A DNA stretch of 64,000 nucleotides from Shimia sp965227725 (GCF_965227725.1 NZ_CBDDGH010000001.1:682001-746000); one strand, 5' to 3'. Positions 43,970 to 53,651 are shown, counted from the first letter of the stretch. The notes: generated from the letters alone by a model not told the origin. Numbers and translations: made by a program.

Positions 43970-46078
43970 CCCCAAGACCCATCTGACGCAAGGAACACCG
44001 CGCGCATGCAACGTGCCCTAAACAAAGACATTTCGGATCAGCCGGAAGAGAAAACGAACGAGGCCGATACCCCGCGCGCAGAGGCGTTGGGCGGGCCGTA
44101 TCACCGCAGAGAGATCGACGGCCTGCGTGCCATCGCTGTGCTCGCAGTGGTGTTTTATCATTTTGGCGTGCCCGGTTTTGGGGGCGGTTTTGTCGGGGTC
44201 GATATTTTCTTTGTCATCTCGGGGTTTCTGATCGGCGGCCTTCTGTGGCGCGAGCATCAGGAAACCGGGCGACTGGCGCTGGGGCAGTTTTATATGCGGC
44301 GCATCCGGCGGCTGGCCCCGGCCTATTTTGTGATGGCGTTTGCAGTGCTCGCAATTGGTGCGCTGATCCTCTTGCCCTCCGATTTCCGCGAAACCGCAAA
44401 AGGCGTGGTGGCCGCGACCGTCTATCTCTCCAATGTGATGTTTTATCGGCAGGCCGGATATTTTGATGGGGCTGCAGAAGAAAAGGTCATGCTTCACACA
44501 TGGTCGCTCTCAGTCGAAGAGCAATTCTATGTGTTTCTGCCCCTGCTGTTTCTGGTTTTCGCCCGCAGCGCACGGGGGCTTTGGATCGCCTTGGCAAGCT
44601 GTTTTGTGCTGTCGCTGCTGGGCAATCTGATCATGACCCCGCGCGCCCATCCTGCGGCGTTTTATCTGTTTCCGTTCCGCGCCTGGGAACTGCTGGCGGG
44701 CGTGGGCCTTGCGGTTTTGCGCCATGAGCGCCCCGACCTGATGCGCGAACATCAGGCCATCAGCTGGATTGGTCTTTTGCTTTTGGGTGTCTCCATTCTG
44801 TTTGTGCAGGCAGGCAGCGGGTTTCCCGGATGGCAGGTGATCGCGCCGGTGCTGGGCACGGTGATGTTGATTGCCAACGGGCAGGAGGACAATTGGGTCA
44901 ACCGCGTGCTGTCGATGCGCGTGCCCGTGCTGATCGGTCTGATCTCGTACTCGCTCTATTTGTGGCACTGGCCCGTCTACACGCTAACAACCTATTTGCA
45001 GGGCAGCTACGCAGGGCCCGCCGAGACCGCGCTGTGGATTTCGATTTCCTTTGTTTTGGCAACGCTGTCATGGCGGTTTGTGGAACAGCCGGTGCGCAGA
45101 GCCACGCAGCTGGCCAGCTGGTCCCTGCTGAGTGCATTGGTGGCTGGCTCGGCACTCGCGGTGAGCTTCTCATGGGTGATCTATCGCACCGATGGATTGC
45201 CGCAGCGCTTTGATAAACAATCCCAGATGCACATTGCCGCGACTGGAGACTTCCTACAGGATTTCTCCCGCTGTTACGTGCCAAAAGACGGTCCGTTTGA
45301 AGGGCTGGAGCTGTGCCCGATCGGACCTGAGAGCGCACATCACAACCTGATCGTTTGGGGTGACAGCCACGTGCGGGCCTACTTTGAAGGGCTGGATCAG
45401 GCGGCCCATGAGACCAAACGCAGCGGATTGGTGATTTGGCGCGCAGGCTGTGCGCCTCTGTTTGACGTCACCAAACAGGAAAGCGCGGCCACGCGCGCGC
45501 AAGATGCGGCCTGCGCAGCGGCAAACCGTCAGATCAGAGCAGCGCTGCAGGAGATGCCTGATCTGCGCGATGTCCTGCTGATCGGACGCTGGGCCTATTA
45601 CGCCACGGGTGAAGGCAGCGGCAACGACATGCACAACACCATCCGTTTGCGCAGTGAGGCCCTGGGCCCGATGACACAAGACAGATTGCTGGCCAAGGCG
45701 CTGGCCGCCACAACGGAAGAGATCGCGCAGCTCGATCGCGATGTCTATGTGCTGCGCCAACCGCCGGAGATCGCCTACTACAAGGCGCCCGATATTGCGC
45801 GGGCTTTGGTGCATGGGCGGCTGACGGCGCAACTTGCGCGTCGGATCGGCCAGATCAGCGTGACAAATGCAGAGCGCCGTGCTGCCGGGGCCCATGAGGC
45901 GCTCATCCGGAGTGGCGCGCAAATTCTCGACACATGGGATTGGTTTTGTGATCCATTCCTCTGTGACGCGGTGCAGGGTGGCGTGGGGCAGTATTTTGAC
46001 AACAACCATGTCACCAACGCGGCGGCGCGCCGGATGCGCGCGGTGTTTTACCCTGTCATGACGTGGCATCCGGGATGA
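43967..46078 (+). CDS. Acyltransferase 3 family protein with C-terminal SGNH domain (OafB-like)
   Basis: The 703-residue protein has a ten-segment acyltransferase-3 membrane domain (HRREIDGLRAIAVLAVVFYH, DIFFVISGFLIGGLL, FYMRRIRRLAPAYF, LHTWSLSVEEQFYVF) followed by a periplasmic SGNH domain (NLIVWGDSHVRAYFEG, and FDNNHVTNAAARRM with the closing His). Such proteins O-acetylate surface polysaccharides in the periplasm: the membrane part brings the acyl group and the SGNH part places it. The start is taken as GTG at 43967 with AGAGGTG before it; ATG at 44006 is an alternative without a good site. It overlaps the GMC oxidoreductase gene by four bases. Confidence 0.9.
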   Translation: MPQDPSDARNTARMQRALNKDISDQPEEKTNEADTPRAEALGGPYHRREIDGLRAIAVLAVVFYHFGVPGFGGGFVGVDIFFVISGFLIGGLLWREHQETGRLALGQFYMRRIRRLAPAYFVMAFAVLAIGALILLPSDFRETAKGVVAATVYLSNVMFYRQAGYFDGAAEEKVMLHTWSLSVEEQFYVFLPLLFLVFARSARGLWIALASCFVLSLLGNLIMTPRAHPAAFYLFPFRAWELLAGVGLAVLRHERPDLMREHQAISWIGLLLLGVSILFVQAGSGFPGWQVIAPVLGTVMLIANGQEDNWVNRVLSMRVPVLIGLISYSLYLWHWPVYTLTTYLQGSYAGPAETALWISISFVLATLSWRFVEQPVRRATQLASWSLLSALVAGSALAVSFSWVIYRTDGLPQRFDKQSQMHIAATGDFLQDFSRCYVPKDGPFEGLELCPIGPESAHHNLIVWGDSHVRAYFEGLDQAAHETKRSGLVIWRAGCAPLFDVTKQESAATRAQDAACAAANRQIRAALQEMPDLRDVLLIGRWAYYATGEGSGNDMHNTIRLRSEALGPMTQDRLLAKALAATTEEIAQLDRDVYVLRQPPEIAYYKAPDIARALVHGRLTAQLARRIGQISVTNAERRAAGAHEALIRSGAQILDTWDWFCDPFLCDAVQGGVGQYFDNNHVTNAAARRMRAVFYPVMTWHPG

Positions 46079-47673
46079 CCACCGCCGCCCCGATTTCTCT
46101 AGCCGAAGCGATCGCGCGCACTTGGGATGTGATCGTGATTGGCACGGGCATGGGAGGCGGCACCATTGGCAGGCGGCTGGCGGAGCGCGGGCTGTCGGTC
46201 TTGTTTGTGGAGCGTGGGCCAATTGGGGTGCGCGCGGAGGAGCATGACCTCAACCCCGACATTTGGGATCGGGAAGCGCGGCTGGTGCGCGGCTATTGGC
46301 CGGAGCCGCTGGAAGCCACGGTGAACGGCCTTTCAACCACATTCAACGCACCTCTTGGCGCGGGCGTTGGCGGCAGTTCAGTGTTTTACGCCGCAGCGTT
46401 GGAACGCCCAGCGCCCCACGATCTGGATCACAGCGCTGCGACGCCACACCCTACCGGGGGGTGGCCCATATCCTATGCGGAGATGGCGCCTTATTTTGAT
46501 GCGGCAGAAGCGATGTATCATGTCTGCGGCACGGATGATCCTTTGGGGCAGCCGTCTCAAATCCCGGATGGCGCGCCCATGTCCGCGGCGGATCAGGCGC
46601 TTTTTGACGCCATGACGTCGGCGGGGCTGCATCCCTATAAAGGCCACTTGGCGCTCAAGGATAGCATCCGTGGAGCCGATTACTTGGGCCGCAAATGCCC
46701 TCACGACTACAAGATGGATGGCCGATCAGCCGGGGTGGAACCGGCATTGGCAACCGGCAACGCCGCCTTGATTGATCTTTGTGAGGTCACCGAAATTCTG
46801 CATCAACGTGGCGGGGTCACGGCACTGCGCCTGCGCAAATCTGGTGAAGAGGCCGAGTTGAGCGCGCGGGGATACGTGCTGTCGGCAGGCGCGCTGCATT
46901 CGCCGCGTGTGCTCATGGCCTCGGGTGATCTGGGCAATCAAAGCGGAATGGTCGGGCGCAATTTGATGTTTCATCTCAATGAGATGTTCCTGCTGTGGCC
47001 CAAGCGCGGCGCCAAGAGCAATGGCGCGAGCAAAGCATTGGCGTTTCGCGATCTCTATCACAAAAGCGGGGAGCGGTTTGGCATGGTGCAGGCCATGGGC
47101 GTTGAGGCGCGCTATGGGGAGATCCTGCATTATCTGAACATGGCGTTTGAACGCAGCCCTCTGCGGCATCTGCGCGTTGTGAAACCCTTTCTGCGCATGC
47201 CAGCGGCACTCGCGGCAAAACTCTTTGGCAGCGCCAAGCTCTTTGTCGGGATTTTGGAAGATCTGCCAAAGGCTGAAAATCACGTGGTGTTTGACCCAAA
47301 AGATCCGCGCCGCCTGGCGATTTCTTACACAATGGCGCCCGAGTTGCTCGCCCGCCGCGCAGCTTTTCGCAAGGCGCTTCGCCAAGGCCTGAAAGGCCTG
47401 CGGATGATGTTTGTGGGTGCTGGTCCCGAGCTGAACTTTGGCCACCCCTGCGGCACGTTGCGGTTTGGTGATGATCCACAAACCTCGGTGCTGGATCGCA
47501 ATTGCGCGGTGCATGGGGTGCCTAATCTCTGGGTGGTGGATGCGAGTTTCATGCCGACGTCGATGGGGGTAAACCCGAGCCTGACCATCGCGGCAAATGC
47601 CCTGAGAGTGGGGGATGTGATCGCCGACGGTTTTGAAGCGGAGGACAGATCGGATGGCAGAGCAGAAAGCTGA
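46075..47673 (+). CDS. GMC-family FAD-dependent oxidoreductase
   Basis: The 532-residue flavoprotein has the N-terminal FAD-binding Rossmann motif (VIVIGTGMGGGTIGRRLAERG) and the C-terminal GMC catalytic region with GHPCGTLRFGDDP, LWVVDASFMPTSMGVNPSLT and a His/Asn pair. These enzymes oxidise alcohols or sugars. The gene overlaps the acyltransferase upstream (ATGA) and the SDR gene downstream by 20 bp, so the three are coupled. A flavin oxidase next to an SDR could act as an oxidation-reduction pair on a sugar, in the manner of DprE1/DprE2, but no sequence evidence shows that. Confidence 0.87.
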   Translation: MTTAAPISLAEAIARTWDVIVIGTGMGGGTIGRRLAERGLSVLFVERGPIGVRAEEHDLNPDIWDREARLVRGYWPEPLEATVNGLSTTFNAPLGAGVGGSSVFYAAALERPAPHDLDHSAATPHPTGGWPISYAEMAPYFDAAEAMYHVCGTDDPLGQPSQIPDGAPMSAADQALFDAMTSAGLHPYKGHLALKDSIRGADYLGRKCPHDYKMDGRSAGVEPALATGNAALIDLCEVTEILHQRGGVTALRLRKSGEEAELSARGYVLSAGALHSPRVLMASGDLGNQSGMVGRNLMFHLNEMFLLWPKRGAKSNGASKALAFRDLYHKSGERFGMVQAMGVEARYGEILHYLNMAFERSPLRHLRVVKPFLRMPAALAAKLFGSAKLFVGILEDLPKAENHVVFDPKDPRRLAISYTMAPELLARRAAFRKALRQGLKGLRMMFVGAGPELNFGHPCGTLRFGDDPQTSVLDRNCAVHGVPNLWVVDASFMPTSMGVNPSLTIAANALRVGDVIADGFEAEDRSDGRAES

Positions 47674-48418
47674 GCGGATTGCCGTGGTGACGGGGGCCGG
47701 ATCGGGGCTTGGACGAGCGTTGGCTATTGCGCTGACAGCCAAAGGCATCACCGTTGCGGGTTTGGGACGGCGCACTGAAAAGCTTGAAGAAACAGCCGTG
47801 CTCGCCGGTGCGCAGTTCCTCCCCATCGTTGCTGATGTAGCAGATCCTGACGCGGTACGCACCGCCTTTGGGACAGTGCGGCAGCATGGGGCGGTTTCGA
47901 TCCTGATCAACAACGCAGCGGTCTATCCGCACCGCGATATTCTGGATGAAACGCCTGAAAGCTTCATGCAGACAATGGCGGTCAATCTGGGGGGCGTGGT
48001 GAATTGCACATCTGAGGCGCTCAAGGACATGACGGCGCTTGGACATGGTCGCATCCTGAATGTCGGCAGCTTTGCCGATTTACATCCCCTGCCCTGCAGC
48101 GCCGCCTATAGCGTTTCCAAAGGGGCGGTGAGCAGCTTTTCGCGGGCATTGGTCGCAGATTTGGGAGATCGGTTGCCTAAGATTATCATCAACACCTGGA
48201 TGCCCGGCATTCTACGCACCGATATGGGACTGGAAGACGGCATTGACCCGACGTTGGCAGCAGAGTGGGGCGCAGCCCTGACACTGTGGGATGATCCCAG
48301 CCTGAACGGCGCGGTGTTTGATCGGGATCGGGAGGTTTTGCCGCCACGTGGTCTCAAGGGGCGTGTGAAGGACTTGATCCGCATGCGACGGCGACAGCCC
48401 CGACGAATCGTGCTTTAG
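47654..48418 (+). CDS. Short-chain dehydrogenase/reductase
   Basis: This 254-residue classical SDR has the cofactor motif VVTGAGSGLGRALAI, the structural NNAA (LINNAAVYPH) and the catalytic Ser-Tyr-Lys set (NVGSFADL, AYSVSKGAVSS). An arginine pair after beta-2 (GLGRRTEK) suggests NADP preference. The start ATG at 47654 follows GGAGGAC and lies inside the end of the GMC gene. It ends in a four-base overlap with the convergent WecG-type gene. A sugar keto-reduction step for the polysaccharide is likely but not proven. Confidence 0.88.
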   Translation: MAEQKAERIAVVTGAGSGLGRALAIALTAKGITVAGLGRRTEKLEETAVLAGAQFLPIVADVADPDAVRTAFGTVRQHGAVSILINNAAVYPHRDILDETPESFMQTMAVNLGGVVNCTSEALKDMTALGHGRILNVGSFADLHPLPCSAAYSVSKGAVSSFSRALVADLGDRLPKIIINTWMPGILRTDMGLEDGIDPTLAAEWGAALTLWDDPSLNGAVFDRDREVLPPRGLKGRVKDLIRMRRRQPRRIVL

Positions 48419-49167
48419 GCCTTCCGCTGCTTCAGCGCGTCGATCAGCAGGCTGGGCAAAATGGCAAAACAGCGCAGATATCGACCAGCCAAACGTGACG
48501 GGTTGCTCAGCGCGCGCCACAGCCATTCCAGAGCCAGTTTCCGCACCCAAGGGGGGGCGCGATGCTGTGTACCTGCCCAGAAATCCAACCCGGCCCCGAT
48601 ACTGGCAAACCCCATATGTGGCGCAATCTGCCGCCCACGCGCAGCGAGGCGCTCCTGTTTAGGTGCCCCCAAAGCCAGAAAGGTCATGCGCGCGCCCGCA
48701 TCAGCCGCCTGTTGAAGAAGCGCTTCAGCCGCTTCACTGTCAGGATCAAACCCCATCGGCGGCGCCAGCGTGGCGACAATCTCAACATCCGGCACTTGTT
48801 CTTTCAACGCGGTCGCCGCGGCCTGAAGGGCGGCATCCGTGCTGCCGATCAACGCGACTGGCACCTGCGCTTGCGCCGCCCATTGCATAAAAGGAAGCAC
48901 CAGATCAGCCCCCGGCAGAAGCGCCACTGGCTTGGCTGCGAGACGCGACAGCCAGACGATGGGATTGCCATCTGCAACAACAAAATCCTGCGCCAGATAG
49001 GCCTCACAAAAGGCCACATCTTTGCGTAGCTTGACCAGATGATCGAGATTGACCGTCGCCAAGGCAAATCCATCCCTCGCCGCAAATCGCGCCTTCACCG
49101 CAGATTGCAGCGCTGTCATGGTTGCAACATTGACCGAGACCGGCTTTGTGATCGTGGAAAACTGCAA
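48415..49167 (-). CDS. WecG/TagA/CpsF-family glycosyltransferase
   Basis: The 250-residue GT26-type enzyme transfers a hexosamine-type sugar onto a lipid-linked acceptor. Diagnostic features are FALATVNLDHLVKLRKD, VVADGNPIVWLSRLA, MTFLALGAPKQERLAARG and the GFASIGAGLDFWAGTQHRAPPW block. The C-terminal basic helix (RLAGRYLRCFAILPSLL) can bind the membrane. The start is TTG at 49167, chosen because the conserved N-terminal strand begins there; the next ATG (49119) would remove it. It is one of two polysaccharide-locus genes on the minus strand. Confidence 0.88.
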   Translation of the reverse strand: MQFSTITKPVSVNVATMTALQSAVKARFAARDGFALATVNLDHLVKLRKDVAFCEAYLAQDFVVADGNPIVWLSRLAAKPVALLPGADLVLPFMQWAAQAQVPVALIGSTDAALQAAATALKEQVPDVEIVATLAPPMGFDPDSEAAEALLQQAADAGARMTFLALGAPKQERLAARGRQIAPHMGFASIGAGLDFWAGTQHRAPPWVRKLALEWLWRALSNPSRLAGRYLRCFAILPSLLIDALKQRKA

Positions 49168-49359
49168 GAAACCGCCGCTGCCTTAAGGGTTTTGCAGAAC
49201 TTATCACCAAGTATTTTTACCTGTCACAAGCGGGCGTCTGAATTTGCGGCAAGTGGTTCTATTGGGTCACATCTTGAGGCGAAGCCATCCCCGCCATGGT
49301 GGCAACAGGCCGCGCGCAGCCTATAGTTTATTGTACTTACTTTCTAAAGGGTTCGCTCT

Positions 49360-50493
49360 ATGACCGCCGGCAAGACACGCAGCGTTTCCATTATCGGATG
49401 CGGCTTTGTGGCCGACCTTTATATGCGCTCTTTTGCGGCGCATCCGGATGTCGCGGTGACCCAAGTTTATGACCATGATCCTGAGCGGCTCCAGAGTTTT
49501 TCGTCCCATTGGAACCTGCACAAAGCCGACAGTTTGGAGCGGTTTCTAGCGAACCTGCCGAAAGGCTCCTTGGTTCTCAACCTGACCAATCCATCAGCGC
49601 ACTATGATATCAGCCGCACCTGCCTGAACGCCGGCCATCATGTGTATTCCGAAAAGCCGTTGGCGATGGAAATGGACGAGGCGATTGCCCTGCATGATCT
49701 GGCATCGGAAAAAGGGCTGATGTTGGCCTCTGCCCCCTGCTCTGTGCTGGGGGAAGCGGCCCAGACCCTGGCCAAAGCCATCCGAGACGATGTGGCAGGA
49801 TCTGTGCGGCTGATTTATGCGGAGCTTGATGACGGTTTTGTACCGCAGGCGCCTTATGGGGGCTGGCAAAGCGACAGCGGCGCGCCCTGGCCCGCGAAGG
49901 ATGAATTTGTGGTGGGCTGCACGCTTGAGCATGCGGGCTATTACCTCACGTGGTTGATAGGCATGTTTGGCACTGTGCGCCGTGTTGTGGCGGCATCTGC
50001 GGAATGCGTGCCTTACAAAGGGGTTCACCGCACACCGGATTTCTCCACCGCCAGCCTCTTTTTTGAGAACGGCATCACCGCAAGGCTGACTTGTTCGATT
50101 GTCGGCAGCCATGATCATCGCATCCGGGTCTTTGGTGACAAAGGCATACTGCAGGTCAAACAGGCCTGGGACAACGAAGCGGCGGTGCGGTTTCACAAGC
50201 GGTTCACCCTGCGGCGGCGGCTGATGGAACATCCGATCGGCAAGCGCCAGCGGCTGTCTGGCGACACACATCCGAAAGTCGCGCGGTGGGGCGCTGCCGC
50301 CATGAATTTTGCGCTGGGGCCGGTGGAAATGCTGGACGCACTGCGCGAAGAGCGGCCTTGCCGGTTGAGCGCGGACTTCGCGCTTCATCTGAACGAGGTG
50401 ACGCTCGCCATTCAGAATGCCGGAGCGGACAGCGGCTCTCAAGAAATGTCGACACGGTGCGACCCTATTCCTGCAATGCCTTGGGCGGTATGA
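49360..50493 (+). CDS. Gfo/Idh/MocA-family oxidoreductase
   Basis: The 377-residue protein has the N-terminal NAD(P)-binding Rossmann domain (VSIIGCGFVADLYMRSFA, NLTNPSAHYDI) and the family-typical EKPLAMEMDEA, whose lysine is catalytic. The C-terminal part is the alpha/beta substrate domain with GCTLEHAGYYLTWLIG. In polysaccharide loci such enzymes oxidise or reduce nucleotide sugars (for example WlbA-type). It begins a four-gene coupled operon, overlapping the epimerase gene by four bases. AAAGGG precedes the ATG. The upstream 192 bp, divergent from the WecG gene, presumably hold two promoters. Confidence 0.87.
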   Translation: MTAGKTRSVSIIGCGFVADLYMRSFAAHPDVAVTQVYDHDPERLQSFSSHWNLHKADSLERFLANLPKGSLVLNLTNPSAHYDISRTCLNAGHHVYSEKPLAMEMDEAIALHDLASEKGLMLASAPCSVLGEAAQTLAKAIRDDVAGSVRLIYAELDDGFVPQAPYGGWQSDSGAPWPAKDEFVVGCTLEHAGYYLTWLIGMFGTVRRVVAASAECVPYKGVHRTPDFSTASLFFENGITARLTCSIVGSHDHRIRVFGDKGILQVKQAWDNEAAVRFHKRFTLRRRLMEHPIGKRQRLSGDTHPKVARWGAAAMNFALGPVEMLDALREERPCRLSADFALHLNEVTLAIQNAGADSGSQEMSTRCDPIPAMPWAV

Positions 50494-51464
50494 CGATGAC
50501 ACATTTGGCCATCACCGGTGCAGCCGGTTTTATTGGACGCCACTGCGTGGCGGAAGCGCGCAGACAGAACATCCCTGTGCGCGCCTTTGTCCGCCGCCTA
50601 GAAAGTGCGCCGCCGGATTGGAAAGCGGACAGCGGCATCACGGTTGTGGCTTTGGATCTGGCAGAATCCAGCGACGCACTGGCGGATGCACTCAAAGGTG
50701 TTCAAACCCTCATTCACTGCGCTGCCACGCTATCGGGCGATCAGATCCGCGACACGCTGACCGTCAGCCGACGCGTGATTGACGCTGTGGTGGCCGCAGA
50801 CGTGCCACATGTGGTGCTGGCGGGATCGTTTGATGTGTATGACGTGCGCCAACTTGCGGATCATGCCGCTCTGACCGAGGACTGCCCCACGGGTGCTGCA
50901 GGGCGCACGGATTATGCCAATGCGAAACACGCGCAGGAGACCATGTTTGACGACGGGGCGGCGCTTTATGGTTTTGCGCTGAGCACGCTGCGGCTCGGGG
51001 CAGTGTGGGGGCCAGAGCATCTGTTCAATGCACATGTTGGCCCCGCGGTGAGCAGCCTTTTGATGATGATCGACGGCGGCGGAACACTGCCATTGTGTCG
51101 TGTTGAACTGGCAGCCACCATGCTGGTGCGCGCGGCGCAAACCCCAACGGGCGTGGGCATTGTCAATGTGATTGACGATGATCTGCCGGATCGGTGCCGG
51201 TTCGTGACAGCCTTTCGTGCTTGTGGCTGGCCCAAGGCCACCATGCGCATTCCGCTTGGGGTATGGCGGCTGTTCGCCTCTGCCACGCCTGATATTGGCG
51301 CGATGCCGGGTCTGCTGCGCACCCCAATTTTGGAGACACGCCACCGCCCGCTGACGTATGACAATGCGCATATGCACAAGATCTTGGGGCCTGTTGAAAT
51401 GGTGTCCTTTGAAACCGCGATGCAAGCAGACATAGATCGCCAGCAGCAGGCCGAAGCACCGTGA
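50490..51464 (+). CDS. NAD-dependent epimerase/dehydratase
   Basis: This 324-residue extended SDR protein has the N-terminal ITGAAGFIGRHCVAEA cofactor motif, a substrate-domain GSFDVYDVRQL and the active-site YxxxK as DYANAKHAQE. These belong to the nucleotide-sugar epimerase/reductase group; the product sugar cannot be told by eye. The ATG at 50490 overlaps the stop of the oxidoreductase gene, although the frame is open further upstream. Together the two enzymes could make a modified nucleotide sugar for the transferases that follow. Confidence 0.87.
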   Translation: MTMTHLAITGAAGFIGRHCVAEARRQNIPVRAFVRRLESAPPDWKADSGITVVALDLAESSDALADALKGVQTLIHCAATLSGDQIRDTLTVSRRVIDAVVAADVPHVVLAGSFDVYDVRQLADHAALTEDCPTGAAGRTDYANAKHAQETMFDDGAALYGFALSTLRLGAVWGPEHLFNAHVGPAVSSLLMMIDGGGTLPLCRVELAATMLVRAAQTPTGVGIVNVIDDDLPDRCRFVTAFRACGWPKATMRIPLGVWRLFASATPDIGAMPGLLRTPILETRHRPLTYDNAHMHKILGPVEMVSFETAMQADIDRQQQAEAP

Positions 51465-52681
51465 CCCAACAAGACGCCCCCATCGCCTATCTGACCGGAG
51501 AATATCCGCGCGCGACCGACACTTTTATTCAACGCGAGGTGGCCGCCCTGCGTGCGCAAGGTCAGCGGGTGGAGACATGTTCGGTGCGCCGCACAGGCGC
51601 TGAACATCTGGTGGGAGAGGAACAGAAGGCCGAAGCCAAGGCCACCTTTTACATTCTGGCGGCGGCCAAATCCCCACTGCCACTGCTCTCCGCGGTGTTT
51701 GGGGCCTTGCTACGCAATCCGCTTCGGTTTCTGCGTGCGTTGGTATTGGCGGTCAAAACCGCGCCGCCCGGCCTGCGCAATCTGCTCTATCAACTGTTCT
51801 ATTTTGTAGAAGCCGCGGTTTTGGCCGCACATCTGCGCAAAAAGGGCGTGCGGCATCTGCACAACCACATTGCAAAATCGTCCTGCACCGTGGCGATGCT
51901 GACCTCCGAATTGTCGGGCATCCCCTATAGTTTCACGCTGCATGGGCCTGATATCTTCTTTGCACCGGACCATTGGCAGCTCGATGAAAAGATCGCGCGC
52001 GCAGACTTTGTGGCCTGCATCAGCCATTTTTGCCGCTCACAAGCGATGGCGTTCAGCGATCCCAAACACTGGAGCAAACTGCACATCATCCACTGCGGCG
52101 TTGAGCCCGCGCGCTATGATGGGGCGGAGGCGCCGATGGGCACCAAGCTGCTGTTTGTGGGACGGCTTGCCCCCGTCAAAGGGTTGCCGATCCTGCTGCG
52201 GGCCATGGAACAGCTGGTGCAAAAAGAACCGGATGTGCATCTGACCGTGATCGGAGACGGGCCGGGCCGCAAAGCACTGCAATCTCAGGCCGACGCGGCC
52301 GGGCTTTCAGATCATGTCTCTTTTGTGGGGTATAAGTCCCAGTCAGAGGTGGCGGAGGCGCTTTCCGCGGCGGATATGCTGGTGCTTCCAAGCTTTGCGG
52401 AAGGCGTACCCGTGGTGCTGATGGAGGCAATGGCCGCGCGCAGACCTGTGGTGGCCACCCAGATTGCCGGCATTCCCGAGCTGGTGACCGAAGGTGTCTC
52501 TGGCCTGTTGGTGGCACCGGGAGATCCGGATGCGCTGGCGCAGGCCATTGCCAAGCTGCTGGCCAACCCTGCGCGCGCCACGGCAATGGGCATCGCAGGG
52601 CGGGCCAAGGTAGAGGCGGCCTTTGATATTGATAAAGAAGCCACACGGCTGCGGGCTCTGTTGCAGGAGCGCGCGCGATGA
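51461..52681 (+). CDS. Glycosyltransferase family 4 (GT-B)
   Basis: The 406-residue retaining GT-B enzyme has an N-terminal acceptor domain (AYLTGEYPRATDTFIQREV, LHNHIAKSSCTVA) and a C-terminal donor domain with KLLFVGRLAPVKGLPILLRA and the E-x7-E motif in PSFAEGVPVVLMEAMAARRP. Enzymes of this form in export loci add hexoses to the growing lipid-linked unit. It starts with GTG overlapping the preceding stop and ends overlapping the next gene, both by four bases, so the operon is tightly coupled. Confidence 0.9.
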   Translation: MTQQDAPIAYLTGEYPRATDTFIQREVAALRAQGQRVETCSVRRTGAEHLVGEEQKAEAKATFYILAAAKSPLPLLSAVFGALLRNPLRFLRALVLAVKTAPPGLRNLLYQLFYFVEAAVLAAHLRKKGVRHLHNHIAKSSCTVAMLTSELSGIPYSFTLHGPDIFFAPDHWQLDEKIARADFVACISHFCRSQAMAFSDPKHWSKLHIIHCGVEPARYDGAEAPMGTKLLFVGRLAPVKGLPILLRAMEQLVQKEPDVHLTVIGDGPGRKALQSQADAAGLSDHVSFVGYKSQSEVAEALSAADMLVLPSFAEGVPVVLMEAMAARRPVVATQIAGIPELVTEGVSGLLVAPGDPDALAQAIAKLLANPARATAMGIAGRAKVEAAFDIDKEATRLRALLQERAR

Positions 52682-53649
52682 GAGCCACCACGGCCATTGT
52701 GATTGGGCGCAATGAGGGCGAGCGGTTGGTCGCCTGCCTTGCCTCGCTCGTCGAGCAGGACGTCGAGATTGTCTATGTGGACAGCGGCAGCTCTGACAGC
52801 TCCGTTGAAGCAGCGCGAACAGCCGGCGCTCTGGTCATCGAACTGGATGACAGCCTGCCTTTCACAGCGGCGCGGGCGCGGCAGGCCGGGTTTGACGCTT
52901 TGGCAGAAACCGAAGATCTGCCGGAGTTCGTGCAGTTTGTGGACGGAGATTGCATTGTGGCCGAGGGCTGGATCGCGACCGGAGAAGCGGCGCTGCAAGC
53001 AGATCCCAAACTTGGTCTGGTGACCGGCTGGCGCGCGGAGCTCTATCCGGAGCGCAGTGTCTACAACGCGCTATGCGATTTCGAATGGCATCGGCCAGCA
53101 GGGGACATCACCGTTTGTGGCGGCGATATGCTGGTCCGCAGTGCAGCCTTCGTGGCGGCCGGTGGTTTTGATGCGACGGTGATTGCCGGAGAGGACGAAG
53201 AGTTTTGCCTTCGGGTCGGCAAAGCCGGTTGGACACTCCGCCGCCTGCCCGAAGAAATGACCCGACATGACGCCGCAATGCTGGAATTTTCGCAATGGTG
53301 GCAGCGCGCCGTGCGCGGTGGCCATGCCTATGCGCAGGTGGGGTGGATGCATCCGCCCTATGCGTTGCGAGAACAGGCCCGTGCGGTTGTCTATGGGGCG
53401 CTTTTCCCCGCACTCGCAACCTGGGGCCTGCTGAGCAATCGCTGGGCCTTTGTGACTGTGCTCATGATCTATACGGCAAGCTACATCCGCACAAAAAACG
53501 GTCTTGTCACGGCGGGGCTGCCCTATTGGGAAGCCTGGCGCCATGCGCGGCTGATCACCCTCTCGAAAGTGCCCAATATTCTGGGCATGGGGATGTTTCA
53601 TTGGCGCCGCCTTATGGGGCGCAGCATGCGGATCATTGAATATAAATAA
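52678..53649 (+). CDS. Glycosyltransferase family 2 with C-terminal membrane segment
   Basis: The 323-residue GT-A protein has TAIVIGRNEGERLVACLAS, VDSGSSDSSVEAA, a metal-binding QFVDGDCIVAEGW and the EDEEFCLRVGKAGW segment, followed by a C-terminal hydrophobic region (ALFPALATWGLLSNRWAFVTV). It likely adds a sugar at the cytoplasmic membrane face. It is the last gene of the 49360-53649 operon and is followed by a strong hairpin. Confidence 0.88.
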   Translation: MRATTAIVIGRNEGERLVACLASLVEQDVEIVYVDSGSSDSSVEAARTAGALVIELDDSLPFTAARARQAGFDALAETEDLPEFVQFVDGDCIVAEGWIATGEAALQADPKLGLVTGWRAELYPERSVYNALCDFEWHRPAGDITVCGGDMLVRSAAFVAAGGFDATVIAGEDEEFCLRVGKAGWTLRRLPEEMTRHDAAMLEFSQWWQRAVRGGHAYAQVGWMHPPYALREQARAVVYGALFPALATWGLLSNRWAFVTVLMIYTASYIRTKNGLVTAGLPYWEAWRHARLITLSKVPNILGMGMFHWRRLMGRSMRIIEYK

Positions 53650-53651
53650 AG

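Noticed and set aside
45254..46222. Minus-strand frame of 322 codons opposite the acyltransferase SGNH domain
   Set aside because: No motif, and its start lies inside the GMC gene on the other strand; antisense shadow.
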